A DNA stretch of 58,563 nt from Candidatus Mediterraneibacter excrementigallinarum (GCA_019120075.1 DWVT01000229.1:1-58563); one strand, 5' to 3'; positions 27,154 through 37,227 are shown, numbered from the stretch's first letter. The notes: generated by a model from the sequence alone, not told the origin. Numbers and translations: made by a program.

Positions 27154-29130
27154 TCACAATCCGAAAAAAGTGTCTATTCCATCTGCAATTCCCGCAGCGA
27201 TCTGGTTCTGATATTCCTCGTCCGCCATTTTTTCATCCTCTTCCGGGTTTGTCATATATCCCATCTCCACGATCGTTGTAGGTACCTGCGCCCAGTTGAT
27301 CCCGCTCATCGTATCAGTCTCCCACACACGCTCTTTCCGGGCGCCTGTTGCTGCGACTGCACAGTCCAGTACCGAATCCGAAAGTTTTCTGCTCTGATCG
27401 TACAGCGCCCCATTATATGGATTATCCGGAGTCTGGCAGATTGTCATCATCCCGTTCACACTGCTGTCCGTACTGCCATTGGCATGGACCCGGATAAAGG
27501 CATCCGCATCAAGGTCATTTGCGACTTCTGCCCTTTCCGCATTCGAGATATCCACGTCGTTTGTCTCCCGGACCATCACAACCTGATATCCCCGCTCTTC
27601 CAGTTCTGCCTTCAGCTTCATGGATACGTCAAGGGTAAGCTGATACTCCGGAATCCCTGTCGACACGCCGCTTGTCCCGGATGCAACCTTAGCCTTCATC
27701 TCCGACGCTCCGGGGCCCACAGGTTCCTGGTCACTGTTTCCCTGCTGCTGATGTCCCGCGTCTATGACTACTGTATATTTACTCTGCGGTTTCTCCTCTG
27801 CTTTCTGCTGTGTCTGAACGTTGTTCTCCGCAGTCTGACCTTCACCGCCTTCTGTCCCTCCGATCTTACCGGCCATCTTAAGCTTCAATTCAATGATCCG
27901 GTACAGAGACTCATTGATCCTCTCTTCCGTAAGTTCTCCACTCTCCACAGCACTGAGGATCCCTTCATATGCCGCCTTGAAATCCGCCGGCATCAGAAGC
28001 ATATCCACACCTGCGCGGATCGCTTTCACCGCCGCTTCCGATGAAGAATACATCTCTGAAACAGCACCCATGTTCATGGCGTCCGTGATCACCACCCCGT
28101 CAAATCCCAGTTCATCACGGAGGATATCCGAGACCATCTTTTCCGACAGAGACGCCGGTTCATCATTTCCCGTCACCCCGGGACAGGAAATGTGTCCGAC
28201 CATGATCACATCAGCGCCCGCCTCTATTCCATCAATAAACGGAATGAGTTCATTTTCTTTCATCTCTTCCAGCGATGCGTCCGTATATGCGTACCCCTCG
28301 TGCGTATCCGCTGCAGTCGCTCCATGACCTGGAAAATGCTTCAGGACTCCTGTGATTCCCTGGCTTTCAAGACCTTTCAACTCTGCCAGCGCCATCTCCG
28401 ACACAACCCTGCTGTCCGATCCGAAAGAGCGGTCCTTGACCACAGTATTTTCGGGATTGCTCAGAACATCTGCAACCGGGGCATTGTCCATGTTAAACCC
28501 AAGATCCGCCAGGAAACCGCCGATCCGCGCTCCCAGATCGTACGCCTGCTGCGTATCTCCCGACTCCCCGATCGCCTTCATATCTGCCGACGCGTCAAAT
28601 CCAAACTGAGGATTATCTCCGAATCTTGTCACCGCGCCGCCTTCTTCATCAACAGACAGCAGCAGCGGAAGGCCGATCCGATCCATGGAATACTCCCGAC
28701 TCTTTTCTGTCATCGTTCTGACCTGTTCCGGATCCTGAAGATTTTGAGAGAAATAGATGATCCCGCCTACCGGATATTCTTCGATGGCGTTTTTCGTCCC
28801 TTCCCCTGCCTGAACCGCCTGACCTACGCCCGTAAGAGCTTCCGGAGTGATCATAAAAAGCTGGGCAGCCTTTTCTTCAAGGGTCATGTTGTCAATAATA
28901 CCCTGGATCTTCTCCCTGTTCTGCTCCTCCTCCGATACGGTTTCGTCTTTCTCTCCGCCGGTCTTATTTTCTGCTGTTGTTTCGCTGTTGTCTGTATCCG
29001 GAGCTTTCTCTGTCCCTGCGTTCCGATACAGGACCACGGCAAGAATACACAGGCAGATGAACAGACATGCCGCGATCAGGATCAATGCCTTTGGAATCCT
29101 TCCCTTTTTTCTTTTCCTTCTATTCCTCAT
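27154..29130 (-). CDS. Membrane-anchored GH3 NagZ-like glucosaminidase fused to N-acetylmuramoyl-L-alanine amidase
   Basis: A 658-residue two-enzyme fusion. The anchor TM is ~15-36. The GH3 domain (~75-420) has KHFPGHG (264-270), the NagZ-type DTH dyad (275-277) and nucleophile Asp ~350 in [12 protein letters not shown]. After a linker, an Amidase_3 domain (~450-658) shows [12 protein letters not shown], a Glu near 470, RVHANGS and [11 protein letters not shown], the expected zinc ligands and catalytic Glu. It should remove GlcNAc and cleave the MurNAc-peptide bond outside the membrane, so both wall linkages are targeted by one chain. ATG 29130 is preferred to TTG 29136; the gene overlaps the upstream lectin-like gene by 11 nt. 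Confidence 0.88.
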   Translation of the reverse strand: MRNRRKRKKGRIPKALILIAACLFICLCILAVVLYRNAGTEKAPDTDNSETTAENKTGGEKDETVSEEEQNREKIQGIIDNMTLEEKAAQLFMITPEALTGVGQAVQAGEGTKNAIEEYPVGGIIYFSQNLQDPEQVRTMTEKSREYSMDRIGLPLLLSVDEEGGAVTRFGDNPQFGFDASADMKAIGESGDTQQAYDLGARIGGFLADLGFNMDNAPVADVLSNPENTVVKDRSFGSDSRVVSEMALAELKGLESQGITGVLKHFPGHGATAADTHEGYAYTDASLEEMKENELIPFIDGIEAGADVIMVGHISCPGVTGNDEPASLSEKMVSDILRDELGFDGVVITDAMNMGAVSEMYSSSEAAVKAIRAGVDMLLMPADFKAAYEGILSAVESGELTEERINESLYRIIELKLKMAGKIGGTEGGEGQTAENNVQTQQKAEEKPQSKYTVVIDAGHQQQGNSDQEPVGPGASEMKAKVASGTSGVSTGIPEYQLTLDVSMKLKAELEERGYQVVMVRETNDVDISNAERAEVANDLDADAFIRVHANGSTDSSVNGMMTICQTPDNPYNGALYDQSRKLSDSVLDCAVAATGARKERVWETDTMSGINWAQVPTTIVEMGYMTNPEEDEKMADEEYQNQIAAGIADGIDTFFGL

Positions 29131-30667
29131 ACTCAATGATATACCCTACTTTCCCGCTCAGAAGATCCGGATAATTTCCGGCAAGATTATCTGAAGAATC
29201 ATTCAGATACCATGAGCCTGAAACGCAGAACAGGTTCATCACATTCTCGGCGATCTCTCCATTGGCATCCGAACCGGTATCCCGGAAACTCGGCTCATTC
29301 TGATACCAATATGAACTGCACCAGGATGCACTGCTGTTCAGGCAGTCTCCCATAAATTCATTCTGCTCATTTACCCAGTAATAATCGACTCCCGTGTCGT
29401 CTCTGCGTCCGCCCAGATAGAAATGGATATTCGTATATCCTCCGCTGTTGAGCATATCAACGATATACTGATATTCTTCCGGCGAACTGATCCTTGCCAG
29501 ATATCCTCCCTGATTGATGCTTCTGGTAAACGCATCATACCAGGTGCAGTCCTCGACCACGATCTGATACTGATGTATCCCGGGATCATCCTGCTCCGGT
29601 TCCGCATAGATCAGAGAGGAGGACGAGAATATAATATTTGTTCCCTCTTTCCATATGGAACCTCCCGCAGTCATCTGTCTGTCGACATACCCGTCCAGAG
29701 GGTAATATGAAGCCGGATCCAGTGAAACATCCGTAACATTCTCTGCAACTTCTGCTTTCTGTGCATAAGTATCATAAAGATAAATATTCTGTGGCGAGTC
29801 AAACACAAACCTGAGTGTTCCTCCGCGATCCTCTACATGTCCCGACACCTCGACATAGTCGGAATCACATGCATTGATCGTTACGTCTGACAGATCCGGA
29901 CCCGTCTCCTCCGGAACATCAGCCTGATCCGGATCCTCCATCTGATCGATCGTATCCTCCTGAGACACCGGAGCTGCAGTATCCTCCTGCTTCGGATTCA
30001 TGCCCCTCACGATGAAGATCACCGCGACGATCACCAGTATTATAACCACGGCAACCGCGATCAGAACCGGGTTCAGTGTGATCGTTATCTTTCCGCCTGT
30101 TTTTTCCTTTTTACCGTTTTTTTCTCCACCTGTCTTTTTACCTGAATAAACGGTATCCCCGCTGTCAGGATTCGTATTCCTGCCATCCGTTTTCCCAAAA
30201 ATGCTCTCTGCGAAAGGATCCTTTTCCTCCTGAGGCGCTGTTTCCTTTGAATCCGGACGCTTCTCATCTTCAGACTTTTTTTCCGGCTCCGTTCCTGCCT
30301 CATCCGCATGTTTTTTCTCCGGCTCCGGATACTCCGAGCCTTCCGGCTCCTCCGTCTCCCTGACTGTTGATTCCTCCTGATCCGGTACCGCAGTCTTATT
30401 CTGACCTGTCTCTTCTTTCTTTCCCGATGCCGGATTTCCTCCAAACAGAGCCTGACTGATCAGGTCATCCGGTGAAACGCTGCCGCCCTTCCTGCCTTCT
30501 CCTGCCGGCTCCTCTGATTTTTTCTTTTTTTCCGGTCTGATGCGCTTTTTCTTGCCATTATCCGGCGATACCGCCTGATTTGTCTCTGTATCGATCAGAA
30601 AAACGCCGCAGCTTGTACATTTTGTTCCATTTTCAAATTCTCTGCCGCACAATGGGCACTTTTTCAT
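29120..30667 (-). CDS. Zinc-ribbon / single-TM / C-type-lectin-like receptor protein
   Basis: A 515-residue protein. A zinc ribbon ([18 protein letters not shown], 4-21) is followed by a ~170-residue charged linker, one TM (~199-220) and an external region. The last ~150 residues look like a C-type lectin domain: [12 protein letters not shown] helix ([19 protein letters not shown]), [44 protein letters not shown] and GYIIEYE. The ribbon is on the cytoplasmic side, so it probably links an outside ligand to the cell interior. ATG 30667 lies 33 nt after the YARHG gene. It shares its N-terminal ribbon with the next gene upstream, and they are likely duplicates with different ectodomains. Confidence 0.75.
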   Translation of the reverse strand: MKKCPLCGREFENGTKCTSCGVFLIDTETNQAVSPDNGKKKRIRPEKKKKSEEPAGEGRKGGSVSPDDLISQALFGGNPASGKKEETGQNKTAVPDQEESTVRETEEPEGSEYPEPEKKHADEAGTEPEKKSEDEKRPDSKETAPQEEKDPFAESIFGKTDGRNTNPDSGDTVYSGKKTGGEKNGKKEKTGGKITITLNPVLIAVAVVIILVIVAVIFIVRGMNPKQEDTAAPVSQEDTIDQMEDPDQADVPEETGPDLSDVTINACDSDYVEVSGHVEDRGGTLRFVFDSPQNIYLYDTYAQKAEVAENVTDVSLDPASYYPLDGYVDRQMTAGGSIWKEGTNIIFSSSSLIYAEPEQDDPGIHQYQIVVEDCTWYDAFTRSINQGGYLARISSPEEYQYIVDMLNSGGYTNIHFYLGGRRDDTGVDYYWVNEQNEFMGDCLNSSASWCSSYWYQNEPSFRDTGSDANGEIAENVMNLFCVSGSWYLNDSSDNLAGNYPDLLSGKVGYIIEYEE

Positions 30668-30700
30668 GATTCCTCTCTCCCTTCCCTGAAATCTCTCAAA

Positions 30701-31729
30701 CTAATCTATGTACCCTTTCTCTTTCTCATAATCCAGGATCAGTTCTGCATTTGCTTTTTCATACTGATTCAGCATACTCTCCGTAAACTCCTCCGGATCT
30801 ATCGTACCTGAATACCAGTCTTTGGAATCAAAATAACTCTGCAGAGCGGCATCCTGAAACCTTCTCCCGTGACGGGCATAGATTTCATTTCTTGCATAGG
30901 AGAGCTCCTGTGCCGTCAGTCCTTCCAGGTCGGAACGGGTCAGATATTCTTCTCCGCTTTTTGCAAAGATATATTCGCTCTCTTCCGGCTCCGCAGTCAG
31001 AGTAAATGTACTCTTAACAAGGCTCAGGTTCTCTGTCAGCCGGTTATATTCTAATTCTGCATACGGATCGTTCGGATCATACGCCGGCTCATCCGGTGTA
31101 ACAAGGGCATATACAGTCCCGTCAGACTCACCAAGCCATGTATAGGAAGAACTGTAGTATTCCGACGCCATCTGCTGAATGGAGAAAAGGTAGCCTCCGC
31201 CTTCTGATCCACGGGATCTGTTCTGGTAATAATAGACTGCATTCCCCATTGTCTCCGAAGTACAGAGTTTCTCCCAATATGCCGGCAGAGAGAATTCATA
31301 GTCCTCCTCCTGCACAGTAACCGGCCGGCTGTCCGCAAAATCCTGTTCGTTCAATGACACTGATGCATCCGGTACATCTGTATTTTCCTGTGTATCATCT
31401 GTACTGTATCCGGAATAAGAACCCCACGTCTCCTCCGATGGCGTATTCACACTCCGTGCATCTCTTCCTGAAAGCCACACTCTGCTCACGATAAAAAAGA
31501 CAATGACGATCAGGACCAGAAGTCCTATGATCATGAACGGAAAGAGCCGGATTCCTGAAAAATTGATTCCCGGATGATCTGTTCCAACCCGTTCCCGTTT
31601 CACTTTCCCCGTCTTTTTCTTTTCTGCCGCATTGCCAGATACAGTCTGTGGATCGATCAGCATAACATTGCAGGAAGGACATTTCTCCCCCATCTCATAC
31701 TCTTTTCCACACAACGGGCACTTTTTCAT
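30701..31729 (-). CDS. Zinc-ribbon / single-TM protein with YARHG domain
   Basis: A 342-residue protein starting [20 protein letters not shown], a zinc ribbon nearly identical to that of the lectin-like protein. A TM segment (~62-80, FPFMIIGLLVLIVIVFFIV) and an external domain follow. The C-terminal ~70 residues contain LSYARNEIYARHGRRFQD, the YARHG signature of extracellular domains of unknown function. ATG 31729 has GGAGG 9 nt upstream. It follows the 4-TM gene by 21 nt and is probably translated in the same operon. A sensor or envelope-scaffold role is inferred. Confidence 0.75.
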   Translation of the reverse strand: MKKCPLCGKEYEMGEKCPSCNVMLIDPQTVSGNAAEKKKTGKVKRERVGTDHPGINFSGIRLFPFMIIGLLVLIVIVFFIVSRVWLSGRDARSVNTPSEETWGSYSGYSTDDTQENTDVPDASVSLNEQDFADSRPVTVQEEDYEFSLPAYWEKLCTSETMGNAVYYYQNRSRGSEGGGYLFSIQQMASEYYSSSYTWLGESDGTVYALVTPDEPAYDPNDPYAELEYNRLTENLSLVKSTFTLTAEPEESEYIFAKSGEEYLTRSDLEGLTAQELSYARNEIYARHGRRFQDAALQSYFDSKDWYSGTIDPEEFTESMLNQYEKANAELILDYEKEKGYID

Positions 31730-31750
31730 CCTTTTTTCCTCCTTCACTCT

Positions 31751-32431
31751 TTACTGCAGGAGTTTCAGCTGACGATTTCTCTCATTCGCGAGTTTTACCA
31801 GTTTATCTGCACTCTCCCCCACAGCATTCTCATCATTCTGTGCCGCAGCGCGTTCAAGACGCCCCAGTTCTTCGAAAACAGCATATTCGATCTCCGCCAC
31901 TCTGCGGTCGGTCTTCACCGGACTGCTGTGGATCAGATCATAAGCACGCTCTACTTTCTTTGCTGTTCTTCCTCCTTTTATCTCCTGCATCACTGCCTTC
32001 AGCCTTGTTGAAGATTCCTTGACATACTGGAGTTCAGCCTCATGCCGCTCCACCGCAGCCCCTGTATACTCATTAGCGATCATATTTGAAAGCAGAGCCA
32101 CCGCATAGACTGCCGCAATGATGACCTGAACGATCAGAGCAGCCTTAAAGCCTTCCGGAGCCATGATGATAAAGATAACTCCAACGATAAACTCAACCAG
32201 GAAGTACACTGCCGATATCGAACTCAGCGCGAATCCAAAGACCGCCGCTTCTCTCCCTTTCTTTACCAGGAAGGGCGTGCACACCATCATAATATAGGCA
32301 AAGTGGATAAAAAAGTAAGAAATCCACACAGACGCCGGATGGACAGTTCCCCCCAGCATATAAAAAATCAGGTTAAAAACAATAAGAAAGATCAAATATA
32401 AAATGGTCCATAATACATTTACTTTTTTCAT
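31751..32431 (-). CDS. Four-TM protein with C-terminal helical tail
   Basis: A 226-residue protein with TM segments at about 7-27, 35-55, 63-90 and 96-118, followed by a ~105-residue cytoplasmic helical region rich in Glu, Lys and Arg (RHEAELQYVKESSTRLKAVM). The family is not recognised. It starts 7 nt after the SPFH gene. In Bacillus, the SPFH protein YdjI is encoded beside small membrane proteins YdjG/YdjH that recruit it, so this protein may be an SPFH partner. That is an inference from gene order only. Confidence 0.65.
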   Translation of the reverse strand: MKKVNVLWTILYLIFLIVFNLIFYMLGGTVHPASVWISYFFIHFAYIMMVCTPFLVKKGREAAVFGFALSSISAVYFLVEFIVGVIFIIMAPEGFKAALIVQVIIAAVYAVALLSNMIANEYTGAAVERHEAELQYVKESSTRLKAVMQEIKGGRTAKKVERAYDLIHSSPVKTDRRVAEIEYAVFEELGRLERAAAQNDENAVGESADKLVKLANERNRQLKLLQ

Positions 32432-32437
32432 AATCCA

Positions 32438-33706
32438 CTATCCTCTCTTCGTCCCGCAGTTGCTGCAGAACATTGCTCCCGGAGCCAGTTCCGCACCGCA
32501 GTTCGCGCAAAACGCCTTCTGATTCAGCTGAGTTCCGCAGTTGCTGCAGAATTTCGCCCCCGGTGCGCAATCCGCTCCACAGTTGGGGCACTTAACACCT
32601 GCACCTGTCTGAGGCGCCTGCCCGGGTGCTCCTGCCTGGTTCATTCCAGGTGTCCCCGGACCGGCTGTGCCGGGCGCTCCCGGTCCGCCGGCATTCCTCT
32701 GGGTAAATCTTCCGCTTGGTCCCTGCTGTACCGGCTGCTGCGTTTCCTGGTGATGCATCGGCGCAAACATCTGCTGGGCCATACTCCCGAATACGCCGCC
32801 TGCTGCCATTCCCATGCCCACTCCTGCTCCTGCCGCTGCAACACCGCCGGCTCCCGGATTGTTTGCCAGATCTCCGAGAATATTAGCCGACTGCTGCCTT
32901 GCCCAGTCGTCTCCAAGGATACCCATGACCGCCTTGTCTCCCTGCGCTCCCCGGATCTTATGGGTCATCTCTATCTGTGCTTCATCAAGCACATCATATT
33001 TCGTTGCATCAATGTCCAGACCTGCAAGAGAGAAAGATACACATTTGAGTCCGTAGTCCTCCAGCACTTCATCAATATACGGCAGGATCTGCTCCGACAG
33101 TTCGTCAAGATACGCATCCAGGCCGATCAGTTCCTGTTCCAGGCTGTTAAGGAACTTTGACACCGCGGTTTTGATCTTCCCCTGAAATTCATTTCCAAAA
33201 TAGAGGTTCAGATCCTCCTGAAATTTATAAGGCACATTGTTTCCGACCAGTTTTTCAAGAAATTTCGCCGGATTTTCTATCCGCACCTTATACGCTCCCC
33301 GCACTCTTGCATCCGTACGAATTCCCCATACTTTGTCCCTTACCTGGATCGGGCTCTGGGTGCCCCAGAGGATTTCCTCGCTGTCCGCCTTCCTTACAAA
33401 ATACACCACGCAGTTGAATGTGCTGACCCCGCCGGAAAATGCGTTTCTCAGTCTGCTGATAAAGGGATAGTTCTCTGTCGACAGTTTATATGTACCGTTT
33501 TCAAACACCTGCTCAACTACGCCGTCTTTAATAAAGATTGCCTCTTCCCCAGGCATAACGATCAATGTAGAATTGGTATTAAAATCCTCCTCCGGCTGCC
33601 TCCAGATCAGTAGTTCTCCTGATCCGGAATTCTTGATCACGTCAGTCCAGTGTTTCTTTCCTCCTACATATGCCGCTTCATTTGGATTTTTACTGAATAA
33701 GCCCAT
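32438..33706 (-). CDS. SPFH-domain protein with two C-terminal zinc ribbons (YdjI-like)
   Basis: A 422-residue protein. Residues ~10-255 form an SPFH/virion-core-like domain (GEEAIFIKDGVVEQVFENGTYKL, WGIRTDARVRGAYKVRI, LDIDATKYDVLDEAQIE). A Gly/Ala/Pro/Gln-rich linker (~270-370) leads to two zinc ribbons: CPNCGADCAPGAKFCSNCG and CANCGAELAPGAMFCSNCG. ATG 33706 has AGGAGG 9 nt upstream. YdjI-type proteins assemble membrane platforms in Firmicutes. Its neighbours also carry zinc ribbons, which suggests a common assembly. Confidence 0.85.
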   Translation of the reverse strand: MGLFSKNPNEAAYVGGKKHWTDVIKNSGSGELLIWRQPEEDFNTNSTLIVMPGEEAIFIKDGVVEQVFENGTYKLSTENYPFISRLRNAFSGGVSTFNCVVYFVRKADSEEILWGTQSPIQVRDKVWGIRTDARVRGAYKVRIENPAKFLEKLVGNNVPYKFQEDLNLYFGNEFQGKIKTAVSKFLNSLEQELIGLDAYLDELSEQILPYIDEVLEDYGLKCVSFSLAGLDIDATKYDVLDEAQIEMTHKIRGAQGDKAVMGILGDDWARQQSANILGDLANNPGAGGVAAAGAGVGMGMAAGGVFGSMAQQMFAPMHHQETQQPVQQGPSGRFTQRNAGGPGAPGTAGPGTPGMNQAGAPGQAPQTGAGVKCPNCGADCAPGAKFCSNCGTQLNQKAFCANCGAELAPGAMFCSNCGTKRG

Positions 33707-33708
33707 AT

Positions 33709-34113
33709 TTAATACCTCCTGCCGATCTGTTTTAAAACTTCCCTGTATATTGGGATCAAAGGTTGCAAAACCCCGTCAGTTATCAATTGTTCCATCGCAT
33801 CCGGATCAAATTCTTCATAAATCTGCTCTATCGCTTTATAATACTGTATTTCATTCAGCTTCGGCATTTCACACTCATCAAAAGAGAGTGTTTTACTTAC
33901 TTTTATCGGATTCTCCTTAATTCCCATCTCACTGTCCATACTGAAGATACTGCTGACATCCGCAACATCTCCCTTATCCGGATCCTCTTTTATGAAAAAG
34001 TTAAACCATATGATCTGTTTTCCGTGATCATTTTCTATGATCACCGGAAGAGAACTCATTCCTGTCAACACTCTGTTTCTTTCGATTATTGTTCGTATTT
34101 TAGAAAAATCCAT
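33709..34113 (-). CDS. Small protein of unknown function, possible partner of the acidic multidomain protein
   Basis: A 134-residue soluble acidic protein (MDFSKIRTIIERNRVLTGMS ... DPDAMEQLITDGVLQPLIP) with no recognised family. I chose ATG 34113 because AAGGGG lies ~11 nt upstream; GTG 34125 would have almost no spacing. It starts 8 nt after the stop of the 1002-residue protein and ends 2 nt before the SPFH start, so all three are tightly coupled. Small genes placed directly after multidomain toxin-like genes often encode immunity proteins or chaperones; that is only a positional argument. Confidence 0.6.
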   Translation of the reverse strand: MDFSKIRTIIERNRVLTGMSSLPVIIENDHGKQIIWFNFFIKEDPDKGDVADVSSIFSMDSEMGIKENPIKVSKTLSFDECEMPKLNEIQYYKAIEQIYEEFDPDAMEQLITDGVLQPLIPIYREVLKQIGRRY

Positions 34114-34121
34114 CGGCAAAA

Positions 34122-37100
34122 TCACCCCTTCCTTTTGGCATATTCAACAGCAAATCCATCGGTCATCTTCTGCATCTGCATAAATTTGTCCCGACTGATA
34201 AATACACGATTGCTGCCCGCCCATCCGCCTGTATCGTTCAACCAGATTCCTGCAATTTTCCCTTTACTGTCATAGCTGAATCCGGCTATAGTTGTATCAT
34301 GGTTTGCTTTCATTGCAGTTAATCCCTGTTTTGTAGGCAGTAACCTTCTGTCAGACAGACCTTCCTGAGAAAGATCCTGTGCCTTTAACACCAGGCATGC
34401 GCTTTCTCCATTCTGGGTTCTCTTTGCAATATCTTCCAATTCGATCGCCTTCCCATTCCAGGATCCTTCTACCCTCTCAAAGGTCATATTGTTTTCTTCT
34501 ATAAATGCCTTCCTCTGTTCATAACTGGTTCCTCCGTTAGCGCCATATTCTCCGCTCATCTCGCACCTCCCTTTCACAATAAAATCTTCCACTCCCTGTC
34601 TCTCATTAACTGCCATTTTATATTGCTGGTTCAGCATATTACAGGAAGCTATAATACCGCAGGTGCCCCCAAAACCTTCCACTTCCTGTCCCTGTTCGGA
34701 AGTTATGAAATCATTATAACTGTTTTCAAAATCACTGCCTTCCACTCCTACAAATGTGGTTTTCATTTCAGGTATGATATCTTGTTCTATATCATTTATC
34801 TGTTCCTGAAATCCTTTCTGCTGTCCTAAAAGCGTATTCCAGTTTTTCTCTGCGTCAAGGTATTCTTCTGACAACCTGCGATATTCAGGATCTTCAAATG
34901 CATTTTCTTTTGTCAAATGGGCCTGTTCAATATATTTTTTCAATTCTCCCATTTTTTCATTTTTTGCATTCTCCGCATCATTCAGCGAAGGTGTCAGTTT
35001 TTGCAGTTCGCTGTTCAGACTTTCCAGCTGTCTGTTGGCGGCCTCCTGCCAGTGAGCCGACTGCCTATCATAATTTTCATTGGCAAATTCAAACGCGCTG
35101 GTTATATCTCTCGCCGGATTATTATTATGACTTTCTGCTAACTCTCCTGAATATTCCGCTTTTTCCATACCTTCTGCATCTTTTGGATTTACCGCATTGA
35201 CTATGTCATTTGAATGATCCGAGTCCGCCTTATTTATCACATTGATCGGAATATCGTATCCCAACTCCCGCGCCGCGGCTACCCGGTGCCGTCCGTCATC
35301 CTGGAATTCATAACCATTATCTGTCTGTTCGACCTTCACCATCTTGTCCGGATCATAATACGCTGCGGCACAGTCTCTCAGTTCCGGATCCTGTTTGATC
35401 TCTTCAAGAGTTTTTCCGTTTGCCAGTTGTTCCTGCACGTCGGGCAATTTAGACGCCAGATTCATATAGTCTTCTTTTGTATTCGTATGATGCTCCCAGA
35501 AATGCTCGCCATCACTGTCTACTCCATTGATATCGCTTGCGTGTACCGAAAAATATCCGGTGTTCTTCATATCCTGAGCATCCTCTGCCGTCTCCCCGGT
35601 TTCTTCATTTAACGCAGCCACATCATCGGATTCTTCACTTTCGACTTCCGTATCTGCTTTTATTTCGTCTGTATCATCCAGAAGTCCGTCTTCTCTCATC
35701 AGATCTTCATTGAGTTTCTGCCACTCCGGATCATTTTTGTATATCTCACCATCTTCCAGCCCATAATTATGCTCATACATATAATCCTGCATACGTTCCA
35801 GCGCGGTTCGGTCATCGTCTTCGGTAATATCACCGTTTTCATCCGGCGGGTCTGTCGGACCTCCCGTGTCTGTCATCGGGTCCGGTCCGTTGGGAGGCGT
35901 TCCTCCCGCACCTGCTGACGGATCCGGTCCGTTTGAAGATCCTCCCGTTGCAGCAGAAGGCGTCTCTCTCCTCGCATCTTCTTCATTTTCCTGCACCTCT
36001 CCGGACGCTTCATCTCCAAACTCTGTTTTCTGCTCATCTTCTTCCTGAAGTTCCTGATTCAACCGCTGCCATTCCGGATCATTTTTATAGATGTCTCCAT
36101 CCTCTCTGCCATAATTATGTTCATTCATATAATCCTGCATCCGCTCCAGAGCAGTTTTGTCCTCGTCAGATGTCTCTTCTGTATCGCTTTCCTCTTCTGA
36201 CGCTATATCAGTATTTTCTTCCTCATCCTCTTCCACATCTGAATCTGTTTCAAGATCCGTTTCCGAATCCGTTTGATCCTCCGGGACATCTTCATCCTCC
36301 GGAAGTTCCTCGGTCTCCTCTGAAGTATCTTCGTCCTCCTCCGAGGTATCCTCTTCCTCCGGGAGTTCTTCGTCCTCCTCCGAAATATCATCTTCTTCCG
36401 GAATTTCTTCCTCCTCTGAAGTATCTTCGTCCTCCTCCGAGGCATCCTCTTCCTCTGGGACATCTTCATCCTCTGAGAGTTCTTCGCTCTCCTCAGAAAT
36501 GTCTTCCTCCTCTGAGGTATCCTCATCCTCCGGGACATCTTCATCCTCCGGAAGTTCCTCGGTCTCCTGGGAAATATCATCGCTCTCCTCTGAGGTATCC
36601 TCTTCCTCCGGAAGTTCTTCATCCTCTGAGAGTTCTTCGCTCTCCTCAGAAATGTCTTCCTCCTCTGAGGTATCCTCTTCCTCCGAGGTATCCTCTTCCT
36701 CCGGAATTTCTTCGTCCTCCGGAATCTCTTCATCCTCCGGGATCTCTTCCTCTTCTGATATTTCTTCTTTCTCCGGAATCTCTTCATCCTCCGGAATCTC
36801 TTCATCCTCCGGAATCTCTTCATCCTCCGGGAGTTCCTCATCCTCTGAGATATCATCTTCTTCCGGAAGTTCTTCATCCTCCGGAAGGTCCCCGGCCTCA
36901 TCTGAGATATCATCATCCTCCGGAAGTTCCTCATCCTCCGGGATTTCCTCGTCTTCCGGAATCTCTTCATCCTCCGAAATCTCCTCGGCATCCTCCGAGA
37001 TATCATCATCCTCCGGAAGTTCTTCTATCTCCCCCGCATCGTCTTCCACATCGTCCGAGACATCTACATCGGCTGTATCCACGTCCATGGAAACATCCGC

Positions 37101-37130
37101 TCCGCTGTCTTCTGAAAATTCGTCGCCCAT
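34122..37130 (-). CDS. Acidic-repeat multidomain protein with ParB-like segment and papain/C39-like C-terminus
   Basis: A 1002-residue protein without signal peptide. Residues ~35-290 are degenerate hexapeptides like EIPEDE, EEDTSE and ELPEDD, extremely acidic. A ~35-residue module occurs twice (326-360 and 442-476: TALERMQDYM.EHNYG.EDG.IYKNDPEW). Residues ~525-640 hold DGRHRVAAARELGYDIP, a ParB/sulfiredoxin-like nuclease-fold motif. A coiled coil spans ~690-790. The C-terminus has GGTCGIIASCNML (Cys824), NHDTTIAG (His944) and WLNDTGGW (Asn965/Asp966), resembling a papain-like/C39 peptidase. ATG 37130 has AGGAG upstream. Overall it looks like a polymorphic-toxin or secreted-effector protein; activity is unproven. 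Confidence 0.7.
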   Translation of the reverse strand: MGDEFSEDSGADVSMDVDTADVDVSDDVEDDAGEIEELPEDDDISEDAEEISEDEEIPEDEEIPEDEELPEDDDISDEAGDLPEDEELPEEDDISEDEELPEDEEIPEDEEIPEDEEIPEKEEISEEEEIPEDEEIPEDEEIPEEEDTSEEEDTSEEEDISEESEELSEDEELPEEEDTSEESDDISQETEELPEDEDVPEDEDTSEEEDISEESEELSEDEDVPEEEDASEEDEDTSEEEEIPEEDDISEEDEELPEEEDTSEEDEDTSEETEELPEDEDVPEDQTDSETDLETDSDVEEDEEENTDIASEEESDTEETSDEDKTALERMQDYMNEHNYGREDGDIYKNDPEWQRLNQELQEEDEQKTEFGDEASGEVQENEEDARRETPSAATGGSSNGPDPSAGAGGTPPNGPDPMTDTGGPTDPPDENGDITEDDDRTALERMQDYMYEHNYGLEDGEIYKNDPEWQKLNEDLMREDGLLDDTDEIKADTEVESEESDDVAALNEETGETAEDAQDMKNTGYFSVHASDINGVDSDGEHFWEHHTNTKEDYMNLASKLPDVQEQLANGKTLEEIKQDPELRDCAAAYYDPDKMVKVEQTDNGYEFQDDGRHRVAAARELGYDIPINVINKADSDHSNDIVNAVNPKDAEGMEKAEYSGELAESHNNNPARDITSAFEFANENYDRQSAHWQEAANRQLESLNSELQKLTPSLNDAENAKNEKMGELKKYIEQAHLTKENAFEDPEYRRLSEEYLDAEKNWNTLLGQQKGFQEQINDIEQDIIPEMKTTFVGVEGSDFENSYNDFITSEQGQEVEGFGGTCGIIASCNMLNQQYKMAVNERQGVEDFIVKGRCEMSGEYGANGGTSYEQRKAFIEENNMTFERVEGSWNGKAIELEDIAKRTQNGESACLVLKAQDLSQEGLSDRRLLPTKQGLTAMKANHDTTIAGFSYDSKGKIAGIWLNDTGGWAGSNRVFISRDKFMQMQKMTDGFAVEYAKRKG

Positions 37131-37227
37131 ATCATGTTCTCCTGAATCATCTGCTCCTGATCGCTCCTGATATTACGTTCCTGATATTATGTTCCCGATA
37201 TCTCACTTTCCGTTCCCTGCATCCCTG

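Noticed and set aside
34122..37130. The C-terminal Cys/His domain as a proven toxin
   Set aside because: Only motif order supports a papain-like fold. No toxicity or homology search was available, so it is described as a candidate only.
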